DNA of 32,360 nucleotides from Clostridia bacterium (GTDB taxonomy: Bacteria; Bacillota; Clostridia; TANB77; CAG-508). The notes beneath the pieces are model-generated. The model did not search any database, was not told the DNA's origin, and saw nothing but the letters and a program-made list of their open reading frames with translations. The stretch is taken from NCBI GenBank assembly GCA_900758165.1, contig CAAEQN010000142.1, forward strand, positions 1-32,360, written 5' to 3'. Of the stretch, positions 1-6,892 are shown in pieces; the first letter of the stretch is position 1, and every line of letters begins with the position of its first letter. The translations under genes were made by a program, and so were the position numbers.

Positions 1-154
1 AATAAAATTGATAAAATTTATAAATTAATATACATATTTTACCAATTTTATATTATTCCAAAGTTTATTTTTGCAAAAAACCGAAACTTAAATTTTGTCT
101 ATAGAAAATTCTAATATAATTTGCTTTTTCTAATGCAACTTACATTTATTTTAC

Positions 155-355
155 AAAATTAATCCCCGCATTGGCCGTAAGGTGAAAGAAATTTTAAGGA
201 CCTGTCATAGACAGGTGGGTGTCTTGTTGGATGCTTGTGGGTTTCTTAAATATATTAAGCATACACGCCACATCCAAAGGCAGACTCCCTTTTAGCGTTT
301 GTTGGTTCTAAAATTTATTTCTACACGCACCACGCAGGGATTTTTATCTTTTACT
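155..355 (-). ncRNA. Candidate structured RNA (6S-like or raiA-like), about 200 nt
   Basis: This stretch has no convincing ORF but strong nested complementarity. The ends (161-171 and 332-342) form an 11-bp closing stem if read on the minus strand, with two G-U pairs; on the plus strand these become A-C mismatches, which favours minus. Inside it, 189-199 pairs with 304-316, 227-233 (TTGGATG) pairs perfectly with 271-277 (CATCCAA), 245-249 pairs with 255-259, and 200-206/210-216 is a perfect 7-bp hairpin with a 3-nt loop. The inner 304-316 pairing fits the plus strand slightly better, so the strand is not settled. Size and shape (closing stem, opened middle, terminal stem, side hairpin on the 3' arm) resemble 6S RNA; the raiA-motif RNA of Firmicutes is an alternative. 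I recognise no diagnostic sequence of either family. Boundaries are approximate. Confidence 0.5.
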
Positions 356-361
356 AATATT

Positions 362-390
362 ATATTAACACACATTAAATTTTATTTCAA
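362..390 (-). promoter_or_regulatory. Candidate sigma-A promoter for the structured RNA
   Basis: On the minus strand TTGAAA (390-385) and TAATAT (367-362) are separated by exactly 17 bp, giving a predicted start near 355, just outside the closing stem of the RNA. A competing plus-strand -10 (TATAAT at 115-120) exists but has no good -35 partner. Confidence 0.5.
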
Positions 391-532
391 TATTTTCTTA
401 TAATTTTTTAAAACAACATATGCGTTTTAAAAAACAAAAAATTGTCGATACATAGAGCTTTAACTAATCTACCATTTTCAAATTTTTATTAAATTATCTA
501 TTTAATTAAAAAGATTTATTTCATCAACATAT

Positions 533-566
533 TCTAATAAAAACTGCTGACATTTTTGTCAACAGT
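533..566 (-). terminator. Rho-independent terminator after spoIIQ
   Basis: On the minus strand 566-543 forms a hairpin (ACTG-T-TGACA, AAAA-type loop, TGTCA-G-CAGT) followed by TTTTTATTAG. It lies 23 bp beyond the spoIIQ stop codon and closes the sporulation cluster. Confidence 0.75.
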
Positions 567-588
567 CTTATTTGTTTTATATGATATT

Positions 589-1407
589 TTACTTTATATA
601 TATATTAGGGTCTACATTGTTTCCATCTTTTTTTAATTCAAAATGTAAGTGTGTTGCATCTGCAATTTCAAATGTTGCAGTATTTCCAACTGTTGCAATA
701 GTTTGTCCTTGTTTTACTTCTTCTCCAACTGTTACAAATTCTGCTGTTAGTAAACTTGAGTATACACTTTCAAATCCGTCTGCATGTTCTATAACTACTG
801 TAAGACCAAATCGTGGGTCATTTTTAATAGATTTTATTTTTCCATCTGCTACTGCTTTTACTATATCTGTCTTTTCAGATGCAAAATCAATCCCTACGTG
901 TGTTCCCCATTCTCCTAAAGTATTTGAATATACTAAATTATCTTTTGCATAATTTTTTGTTATCTCTCCTTCAACAGGTTTTATAAAAGTTAACTCTTTT
1001 GCTGGTTCTTCTTTAGCTTCTATGTTCTCTTTCTTGGTTTCTTGTTTTACTTCTTCTCTTTTTTTCGTTGTGTTATTTTCTATGTTGCTTGTATTTACCG
1101 CTATTTTGGTTGTTTCCTCTTTTCCGTTCTCTACTTTGTTTTCTAATTCATTTACACTTTTTCCTATAGATGAACTAACTGCTTGAGAATTTGTATTATT
1201 TGTTACCAAATTCAACATATCGTTTTCAACCGAACTTGATAGTTTTTGAGTTGTATTTGTCATAAGTTTTGCATTCTTTGATATTCTATTACTGTATAAT
1301 GCATAAGAAGCAATAAATGCAATTACCACAACTAAAACAATTCCTCCTAAAAGCACCATACTTATATTATTTTCGGAATCTTGATTTCTCCTTGTCCTTC
1401 TACTCAT
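589..1407 (-). CDS. spoIIQ: SpoIIQ, forespore M23-type engulfment protein
   Basis: 272 residues. One membrane segment lies at about 17-39, then a long polar Lys/Glu/Asn-rich linker (about 40-140), then a C-terminal LytM/M23 domain (about 145-272). The zinc-site motifs are intact: HxxxD at H170/D174 and HxH at H253/H255. In the family, SpoIIQ sits in the forespore membrane and pairs with mother-cell SpoIIIAH across the intermembrane space during engulfment. Clostridial SpoIIQ can keep the metallopeptidase site that Bacillus SpoIIQ has lost, and this one does. The gene follows spoIID directly, the order known in Clostridioides difficile. A GGAGG ribosome site sits 7 nt before the ATG, and a sigma-F-type promoter lies upstream. 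It could be called a generic M23 peptidase, but context makes SpoIIQ very likely. Confidence 0.88.
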   Translation of the reverse strand: MSRRTRRNQDSENNISMVLLGGIVLVVVIAFIASYALYSNRISKNAKLMTNTTQKLSSSVENDMLNLVTNNTNSQAVSSSIGKSVNELENKVENGKEETTKIAVNTSNIENNTTKKREEVKQETKKENIEAKEEPAKELTFIKPVEGEITKNYAKDNLVYSNTLGEWGTHVGIDFASEKTDIVKAVADGKIKSIKNDPRFGLTVVIEHADGFESVYSSLLTAEFVTVGEEVKQGQTIATVGNTATFEIADATHLHFELKKDGNNVDPNIYIK

Positions 1408-1437
1408 TTTTTATCCTCCTTGTTTTTATAATAATAT

Positions 1438-1466
1438 AAGTATTTCCATTTTTTCTAAATATATAC
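1438..1466 (-). promoter_or_regulatory. Sigma-F (forespore) promoter of spoIIQ
   Basis: Minus strand: GTATA at 1466-1462 and GGAAATACTT at 1447-1438, separated by 14 bp. The second element fits every position of the sigma-F/sigma-G -10 consensus GGNRANAMTW and the first fits GYATA; the spacer is about 1 bp shorter than usual. It lies 30 bp before the spoIIQ ATG, so forespore expression by the sigF product encoded three genes upstream is expected. Confidence 0.65.
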
Positions 1467-1496
1467 AATCTCAAATGATAATATTTTAATATATGA

Positions 1497-2504
1497 TTAA
1501 TACTGATTAACTTCTACTCCTGTATAAAAATGTTTTATTATGTCTTCGTAACTATATCCTTGTTTTGCTAAAGCATCGGCCCCTGTTTGGCTCATTCCAA
1601 CTCCATGTCCATAACCAATTACTTTAAACTTAATTTCATTTTCCTGAATTTCTACTTCAAAATTTGCAGACTTTAGTCCTAATAAGCTTCTAATTTCAAC
1701 CCCAGCTAATTGTAAATTTCCTACCTTTATTGTTTTTACTCTGCCAGCTTGAGTATATTCTAATATTTTTATGCAGTCCTCTTCATTGTAATTTATAACA
1801 AAATCTGGATGTTTCTCTTTTATTCTTTCTTCAAATAGTTGTTTTGTTAAAATTACCTCTGAAGCATATTGATTATACATATCTTCCCCAGAAGTTTCTA
1901 CACTTTGTAAATATGGGAAATTACTTCCTCCCCAAACATTAGAGACGTCTTCTGTTTTTCCTCCACTATTTGAATGGAAAAATGCTTCTATTGCCTCTCC
2001 ATTATATGTTATTATTTTACCTTTAGTAGAATTTACGGCAAATTCTATTTTAGACCAGTTTTCTTCTCTTTTTGATTCCTCCCACTTTTCCAATCTATCT
2101 TGTTTTGATATCCATGCTTGACAGCATTTAGAATCATCACATATATCTGCATTTTCATGCTTTGCATCATTATGTTCTAATTTGTAAATAGTATATGTTC
2201 TAGCAACGACAGCTTGAGCCTTTAATGCTTCTTGTGCGAAATCAGCAGGCATTTCAGCAGATACTACACCTAATAAGTAGTCATCAAGATTTATTTCTTC
2301 TACTAAATTTGTTTTTGTATGTAGTAATTTTATTGTGTTATAGTTACTATATTCATATTTTTCGTCTTTAACGATTTCATTTTTTTCTTCATTATCTTCA
2401 AAATTTTTCTTTATTGCAAATCTTTTTGTAAATATAATTGGCATTAAAAAGCTTAATAATATAATGATTAAAAAAATTAAAAATATCTTTTTTATAATTT
2501 TCAC
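1497..2504 (-). CDS. spoIID: SpoIID, engulfment peptidoglycan lytic transglycosylase
   Basis: 335 residues: N-terminal membrane anchor (about 5-27), then the SpoIID/LytB domain. The conserved start of the domain is DDYLLGVVSAEMPADF at about 74-89, with E84 the expected catalytic glutamate. A cysteine cluster (C122, C127, C128 in CDDSKCCQAW) matches the zinc-binding cysteines described for clostridial SpoIID. The FHSNSGGKTED block (176-186) and the glycine-rich YGHGVGMSQTGA block near the C-terminus are further family signatures. SpoIID cleaves glycan strands in the mother cell and with SpoIIP and SpoIIM drives membrane migration; neither partner is in this window. Start ATG has GGAGTG upstream. 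In other spore formers the gene is sigma-E dependent; I could not find a convincing sigma-E promoter in the 85-bp gap before it. Confidence 0.93.
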   Translation of the reverse strand: MKIIKKIFLIFLIIILLSFLMPIIFTKRFAIKKNFEDNEEKNEIVKDEKYEYSNYNTIKLLHTKTNLVEEINLDDYLLGVVSAEMPADFAQEALKAQAVVARTYTIYKLEHNDAKHENADICDDSKCCQAWISKQDRLEKWEESKREENWSKIEFAVNSTKGKIITYNGEAIEAFFHSNSGGKTEDVSNVWGGSNFPYLQSVETSGEDMYNQYASEVILTKQLFEERIKEKHPDFVINYNEEDCIKILEYTQAGRVKTIKVGNLQLAGVEIRSLLGLKSANFEVEIQENEIKFKVIGYGHGVGMSQTGADALAKQGYSYEDIIKHFYTGVEVNQY

Positions 2505-2589
2505 TCCATTCTTTATTTTCTAGTTTTTATAGTTGCTATTTTATAATTAAGCATAAAATAAAAAACTATTTAATAATGTAGATTTAATC

Positions 2590-3321
2590 CTAACCCACTA
2601 ATTTTTGCTTCATGTTCAATAATATTCTTTTTTCTATTCTTGAAACCTGTACTTGACTTATTCCTAATTTTTTGGCAACTTCTGTTTGAGTTTTTCCCTT
2701 AAAATATCTAAGCACCACAATTTGTTGTTCTTGGTTGTTTAATTCTTCTATTAATTTATTTAGCGTTAACCTATTTGTGATTTTTGTCTCTTCATTCACA
2801 TCATTTGGAAGTACGTCTTCTATGCATAAATTTTTACCTGATTTTTCATTGTATATAGGTTCATTTATAGAAGTTACTACATTTGATGAGTTGGCATCTA
2901 TAGCTAAAGCAATGTCTTCTTTTGATACTTTTAGTATTTCCGCTATTTGTTCTATTTTTATTTCTTCACCATTTTTAATAAAATATTCCTTTTGTATTTG
3001 ACTAATTTTGAATGCAAGTTCTTTTACGCTTCTACTAACTTTTACCTTTCCATCATCTCTTATATATCTTTTTATTTCTCCCATAATAAATGGCACTGAA
3101 TAGGTTGATAATTGGACATTGAAGCTTTTATCAAATTTTTTTATAGATTTTATTAAGCCCATTGTTCCTATCTGGGTTAAATCTTCGGTTTCATATCCTC
3201 TACCAGAAAACCTTTTAACAATATTGTAGACTAGCCCCAAATTATTATCTACTAGGCTAGCCATTGCTCTTTTATCGCCGTTTTGAGCTTTTTCTATTTC
3301 ATCATAAGTGTTTTGATACAT
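2590..3321 (-). CDS. sigF: RNA polymerase sigma-F factor, early forespore
   Basis: 243 residues, the usual size for SigF/SigG-type sigma factors. Region 2 is obvious (DLTQIGTMGLIKSIKKFD, about 47-64, followed by the FMGEIKRYIRDD-type block), region 3 is in the middle, and region 4 has a C-terminal helix-turn-helix (GKTQTEVAKKLGISQVQVSR). It could be mistaken for SigG by sequence alone, but its position immediately after spoIIAA and spoIIAB identifies it as SigF, held inactive by SpoIIAB until the forespore forms. It follows spoIIAB by 22 bp. The ribosome site AAAGGA is 6 nt before the ATG. Confidence 0.95.
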   Translation of the reverse strand: MYQNTYDEIEKAQNGDKRAMASLVDNNLGLVYNIVKRFSGRGYETEDLTQIGTMGLIKSIKKFDKSFNVQLSTYSVPFIMGEIKRYIRDDGKVKVSRSVKELAFKISQIQKEYFIKNGEEIKIEQIAEILKVSKEDIALAIDANSSNVVTSINEPIYNEKSGKNLCIEDVLPNDVNEETKITNRLTLNKLIEELNNQEQQIVVLRYFKGKTQTEVAKKLGISQVQVSRIEKRILLNMKQKLVG

Positions 3322-3343
3322 ATTATATCCTTTCTTTAATAAC

Positions 3344-3829
3344 TTATTGATTTTCTTCTAATATGCTCTCAACAGCATCTTGTTTTGCGTTTTCGCATGG
3401 CAAATTTATGTACTTTTTCATTGTAACTTTTGTTCCCATATCAGGTATTGATTCTACCTTCATTTCATCCATAAAACTTTCCATTATAGTAAAGCCCATA
3501 CCAGACCTTTCTAAATGTGCTTTTGTTGTATATAATGGTTTTTTTGCTAATTCTATATCTTCTATTCCTTTTCCAGAGTCAGATATTTGAATTTCTATAC
3601 AATTTTTATTTAATTTGCAATTTATTTTTACAATTCCCATAGAGTTTTCGTAACCATGTATAATACAATTAGTTACAGCTTCTGAAACTGCTGTTTTTAT
3701 GTCTGCAAGTTCTTCTATTGTTGGATCTAGTTGTGATGCAAAAGCGGCTACTGCAATACGTGCAAAAGCTTCATTTGAAGATTTGCTTACAAACTCTAAA
3801 TTCATTTCATTATCATATATTCCTAACAT
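3344..3829 (-). CDS. spoIIAB: SpoIIAB, anti-sigma-F factor and serine kinase
   Basis: About 161 residues. GHKL ATP-binding fold: N-box EAVTNCIIHGY (E50, N54), G1 box DSGKGI (84-89) and G2 box GMGF (110-113). It binds sigma-F with ATP, and phosphorylates SpoIIAA on serine. I chose the ATG at 3829 because GGAGG lies 4 nt before it and the protein then begins MLGIYDNEMNLEF, like its relatives; an in-frame ATG at 3847 would add six residues but lacks a ribosome site and overlaps spoIIAA. The gap from the spoIIAA stop is 10 bp, so the two are probably translationally coupled, matching the balanced amounts this partner-switch needs. Confidence 0.93.
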   Translation of the reverse strand: MLGIYDNEMNLEFVSKSSNEAFARIAVAAFASQLDPTIEELADIKTAVSEAVTNCIIHGYENSMGIVKINCKLNKNCIEIQISDSGKGIEDIELAKKPLYTTKAHLERSGMGFTIMESFMDEMKVESIPDMGTKVTMKKYINLPCENAKQDAVESILEENQ

Positions 3830-3839
3830 ATTTCCTCCA

Positions 3840-4169
3840 CTAACCAATATTTTCTTCTACATCTTTTATTAATGGAATTATCCTTAATATTCCACTAACT
3901 TCAAAAACTTTTTCTATTTGTCTATTAACATTTTGAAGTTCTAATTGTCCACCAAGCATTTTTATAATTTTGTATCTGCCAAGTAACATTCCTATTCCTG
4001 CACTGTCCATGAAAGAAACGTTACTAAAATCAAATATAACTTTTCTAGGCAAAAATCTCGTAATTTCATTATCAATTTTCCTCCTTAATTTTTCTGTAGT
4101 ACTTTCATCAATTTCTTCTGAAATTTTAAGAGTTAGCGATTTGGTTTTTGGTATATAAATACATTCCAC
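3840..4169 (-). CDS. spoIIAA: SpoIIAA, anti-anti-sigma factor (STAS domain)
   Basis: 109 residues, a single STAS domain. The phosphorylated serine is in the motif FMDSAGIGML (S56). Dephosphorylated SpoIIAA displaces SpoIIAB from sigma-F and so activates forespore transcription; the SpoIIE phosphatase that does this is not in the window. The start is GTG at 4169, not ATG, supported by AAGGAGG placed 7 nt upstream. First gene of the spoIIA operon. Confidence 0.94.
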   Translation of the reverse strand: MECIYIPKTKSLTLKISEEIDESTTEKLRRKIDNEITRFLPRKVIFDFSNVSFMDSAGIGMLLGRYKIIKMLGGQLELQNVNRQIEKVFEVSGILRIIPLIKDVEENIG

Positions 4170-4205
4170 TTTTGTTCCTCCTTTTGTTCTCTTATTTACA
4201 ATATA

Positions 4206-4234
4206 AGTATACTCCTGCTACCATATTTTTCCAA
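4206..4234 (-). promoter_or_regulatory. Promoter of the spoIIA operon
   Basis: Minus strand TTGGAA (4234-4229), 17 bp, TATACT (4211-4206): a good sigma-A match, 37 bp before the spoIIAA start. In other spore formers this operon is sigma-H dependent. An AGGAGTAT element overlaps the same place and resembles a sigma-H -35, but no GAAT-type -10 follows at a convincing distance, so the sigma-A reading is favoured. Confidence 0.5.
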
Positions 4235-4313
4235 TAGCAAAATTTGACTAGTTTTATCGATTTATAAGAATTTATCGACAAAAATTTACAAGTGTAATAA
4301 TAATTAATAAGCA

Positions 4314-4351
4314 TAATAATAAAAGCTACCAAAAAATATTTTTTGGTAGCT
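4314..4351 (-). terminator. Rho-independent terminator after ctpA
   Basis: Perfect inverted repeat at 4324-4351 (AGCTACCAAAAAAT / ATTTTTTGGTAGCT) followed on the minus strand by TTTTATTATT. It separates the ftsEX-ctpA operon from the spoIIA operon. Confidence 0.85.
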
Positions 4352-4366
4352 CTTATTGCTTTATTT

Positions 4367-5605
4367 TTAATTATTTTTTAAAGTCTCTATAGCTTTTAAA
4401 AGTTGTGCATCTTTATCTTCACCTGTTTCATAATATCCATTTGCATCTTTTGTTAAGTCAATTTCTATGTCTGGTTTAATGCCTATTTTATTAATTTTAT
4501 TATGATTTGGTGTGAAGTATTCTTCTGTGGTTATTTTTAGTCCACTTCCATCTGATAAGTTATATAATGTTTGTATAACTCCCTTACCATAAGTTGTTTT
4601 TCCTATAATAGTTGCTCCATATTGTTCTTTTAGTGCTCCAGCTAATATTTCTGAAGCACTTGCAGTTCCTTCATTTACTAATATAGCAACTGGTATATTT
4701 TTTATTATTGGATCTTCTTTAGATTTTGTTATATCTTCTTTTTCTGATTTATTTTTAGTTATTAGTATTGGTTTATTCTTTTCAATAAATAGTTGTGCAA
4801 TTGCTGTAGCTTCGTCTACAATTCCACCACCATTACTTCTTAAATCTATTATAATTCCTTTTGCCCCATCATTTTTTAATGATGTTATTTGTTCTTTAAA
4901 TGCACTTGAAACTCCACTATCAAAAGAATCTAATTGTATATATGCGATTTTATTGTCTAGCATTTTAGATGCTACATGTTCTACACTTATTTTCTTTCTT
5001 GTTACTGTCATTTCTACTTCTTTGCTATCTCTTATAACAGTTACATTTACAGTTGTACCTTCTTTTCCCTTTAATACTTTAGTTGCATCGTTTAATTTGC
5101 TTCCTTCATATTCAACACCATCTATTTTTTCTATTATATCTCCTGCTTGTATTCCTGCTTCTAAAGCTGGAGAATTTTTCATAACGCCTACAACTAATAT
5201 AGTATTTGTACTTTTATCATTTGATACATATACTCCTATTCCAACATATTCAGCATTTGTTTCTTCCATAAAATCGTCCATTTCTTCTTTTGTTAGATAT
5301 TCTGTATACGGATCATTTAGTCCTTCAACATATCCCTTAATTGCTCCTTCAATTAATGCACTTTCATTAATTTCTCCTATATATTTTTCTTCCAACATAG
5401 CTTTAAAGCCATTTAATGTTTTTACTAAAGATGTTTCATCTGAACTTAATTTACTATTTGAGTTAGTAGTACCTGCCATATTATAAGTGGTTTCAAATTT
5501 GCTATACATTACAATTGTTGTAAGCATAAATGTTATTGCAGCAACTAATACTACAAGCATTATTATTTTGTAAACTCTTTGTCTTTTTAAATTTTTATCT
5601 TCCAT
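4367..5605 (-). CDS. S41 carboxyl-terminal processing protease (CtpA/CtpB type)
   Basis: 412 residues with one N-terminal membrane segment (about 13-34), a PDZ domain (about 110-200) and an S41 peptidase domain. The catalytic Ser-Lys pair is visible: S316 in EGTASASEILAG and K341 in YGKG, 25 residues apart as in Tsp and the D1 processing protease. The bulk of the protein should be outside the membrane. It is the last gene of the ftsE-ftsX-M23-M23 operon, 55 bp after the hydrolase gene, which suggests it trims or degrades envelope proteins such as those hydrolases. A spore role like that of Bacillus CtpB is possible but nothing here proves it. Ribosome site AGGAG precedes the ATG. Confidence 0.9.
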   Translation of the reverse strand: MEDKNLKRQRVYKIIMLVVLVAAITFMLTTIVMYSKFETTYNMAGTTNSNSKLSSDETSLVKTLNGFKAMLEEKYIGEINESALIEGAIKGYVEGLNDPYTEYLTKEEMDDFMEETNAEYVGIGVYVSNDKSTNTILVVGVMKNSPALEAGIQAGDIIEKIDGVEYEGSKLNDATKVLKGKEGTTVNVTVIRDSKEVEMTVTRKKISVEHVASKMLDNKIAYIQLDSFDSGVSSAFKEQITSLKNDGAKGIIIDLRSNGGGIVDEATAIAQLFIEKNKPILITKNKSEKEDITKSKEDPIIKNIPVAILVNEGTASASEILAGALKEQYGATIIGKTTYGKGVIQTLYNLSDGSGLKITTEEYFTPNHNKINKIGIKPDIEIDLTKDANGYYETGEDKDAQLLKAIETLKNN

Positions 5606-5660
5606 TGTTATTCTCCTTTTTTCTATTATACTTTATAGTATAAATTTTATTACATTATAA

Positions 5661-6866
5661 TTAATTTTCTGTGTTTTCTCCTTTTAAATATGGTATGGGA
5701 TCTACTATAGTACCATTTTTTCTAACCTCAAAATGTAAATGCGGTCCTGTAGAAACTCCTGTAGAGCCTACTAGCATTATAATGTCTCCTTTTTTTACAC
5801 TTGCCCCTAATGTGGTTTTTATCTCTTGTCCATGTCCGTATAATGTTACAATTCCACTTCCGTGATTGATCATTACACAGTTACCATATCCTCCTAATGT
5901 GCCAGCATGTGTTACAATTCCATCAGCAGCTGCTACAACTGGTGCTCCATAACCCGCATTTCCAATATCTATTCCAGAATGATTTTTGTATATTCCTTGT
6001 ATTGGATGAAGTCTATTTCCATAGCCAGATGTTATATATGTTCCTGCGACTCCTACAGGCCATATCATTTCTCCTCCTGTATATTGAATTGCTAAAGACC
6101 CACTCCAATTTATAGCTGCTAATATTTGGCTCTCTATTGAAGCTTGTTCCTCTTTATATTTATTGATTTGTGTTAACAATTCTTGTTCTTGGTCTGTTAA
6201 TTTTGATGAATAACTTTCTTGCAACATCTTATTGTTTTTCATTAAGATTTGCATTTGTGCTTGTTTTGCTTTTGCAGTTTTTAAATCCGACTTTTGTTTT
6301 TCTTGTTTTGCTTTTTCTAATTCTATTGTTTTTTTCTTTTCTCCTACTTCATTTATCAAATTTGTATCAAATTCTATAATTTGCTCTAACATGTAGTAGT
6401 TAGATAAAAAGTCCATTAGGCTTCCAGATGATAATAAAACATCTAGATATGTAGTATCTCCAGCTTCGTATAAAGCTACTATTCTTTTTTGTAATAATTT
6501 TTCTTTCTTTTTATATTCATCTTCTACTTTATTTAATTGTTCGTCTGTAACACTAATTTCACTTTCTAATTTGCTTATTTGACTTTGTAATTCGTTACAT
6601 TTAGTTTCGTATTCTGTAATAGAATCATCTAATTCTTGTATTTTTTGTAAAGATACTGTTAATTCATCTTGCACATATTTTAATTGGTTATTTGATTGAT
6701 TTAACTTTTCTTGAACTTCTCTATTTTGCTCTTGAAGAGTCTTATTTTGTATTTCTGTATTGTTTGCATCTTGATTTTCGACTGTTTCATTAACAGAAAA
6801 AACACTTATAGAAAAAGATGCAAACAATGTAAGTATTATTATTGCTGTTATTATCTTTTTTCTCAT
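5661..6866 (-). CDS. Secreted coiled-coil M23 peptidoglycan hydrolase (first of tandem pair)
   Basis: 401 residues. N-terminal signal peptide or anchor (about 3-25), long coiled coil (about 40-250) and a C-terminal LytM/M23 domain (about 265-401). Zinc ligands are complete: H296/D300 in HSGID and H376/H378 in HLHFE, plus H345 in LYGHG. The coiled-coil part contains the block KRIVALYEAGDTTYLDVLL, shared almost exactly with the neighbour. The layout is that of EnvC/PcsB-like proteins that FtsEX controls across the membrane, but unlike EnvC the active site is intact, so it is probably an endopeptidase itself. It lies 26 bp after its paralogue and within the ftsEX operon. Confidence 0.88.
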   Translation of the reverse strand: MRKKIITAIIILTLFASFSISVFSVNETVENQDANNTEIQNKTLQEQNREVQEKLNQSNNQLKYVQDELTVSLQKIQELDDSITEYETKCNELQSQISKLESEISVTDEQLNKVEDEYKKKEKLLQKRIVALYEAGDTTYLDVLLSSGSLMDFLSNYYMLEQIIEFDTNLINEVGEKKKTIELEKAKQEKQKSDLKTAKAKQAQMQILMKNNKMLQESYSSKLTDQEQELLTQINKYKEEQASIESQILAAINWSGSLAIQYTGGEMIWPVGVAGTYITSGYGNRLHPIQGIYKNHSGIDIGNAGYGAPVVAAADGIVTHAGTLGGYGNCVMINHGSGIVTLYGHGQEIKTTLGASVKKGDIIMLVGSTGVSTGPHLHFEVRKNGTIVDPIPYLKGENTEN

Positions 6867-6892
6867 AAATGTTTTTTCCTCCTGTTATATGA

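Noticed and set aside
155..355. Plus-strand reading of the structured RNA with TATAAT at 115-120
   Set aside because: The closing stem gets two A-C mismatches on this strand and no convincing -35 accompanies the -10. A CC-GTAA-GG tetraloop and one inner stem do favour plus, so this is a preference, not proof.
572..952. 126-residue plus-strand reading frame opposite spoIIQ
   Set aside because: It is antisense to the conserved M23 domain, shows only low-complexity Ser/Phe/Val composition typical of reverse reading in AT-rich DNA, and has no ribosome site.
2505..2589. Sigma-E promoter before spoIID
   Set aside because: Only weak resemblance to the -35 and -10 elements in very AT-rich DNA; not good enough to report.
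4953..5486. 177-residue plus-strand reading frame opposite ctpA
   Set aside because: It lies fully antisense to the PDZ and protease domains, is Ser/Ile/Phe-rich, and matches no family I know; a shadow of ctpA.
5606..5660. Separate promoter for ctpA (TATAAT on the minus strand in the 55-bp gap)
   Set aside because: No -35 hexamer is found at 16-18 bp and the start would fall inside the ribosome site.
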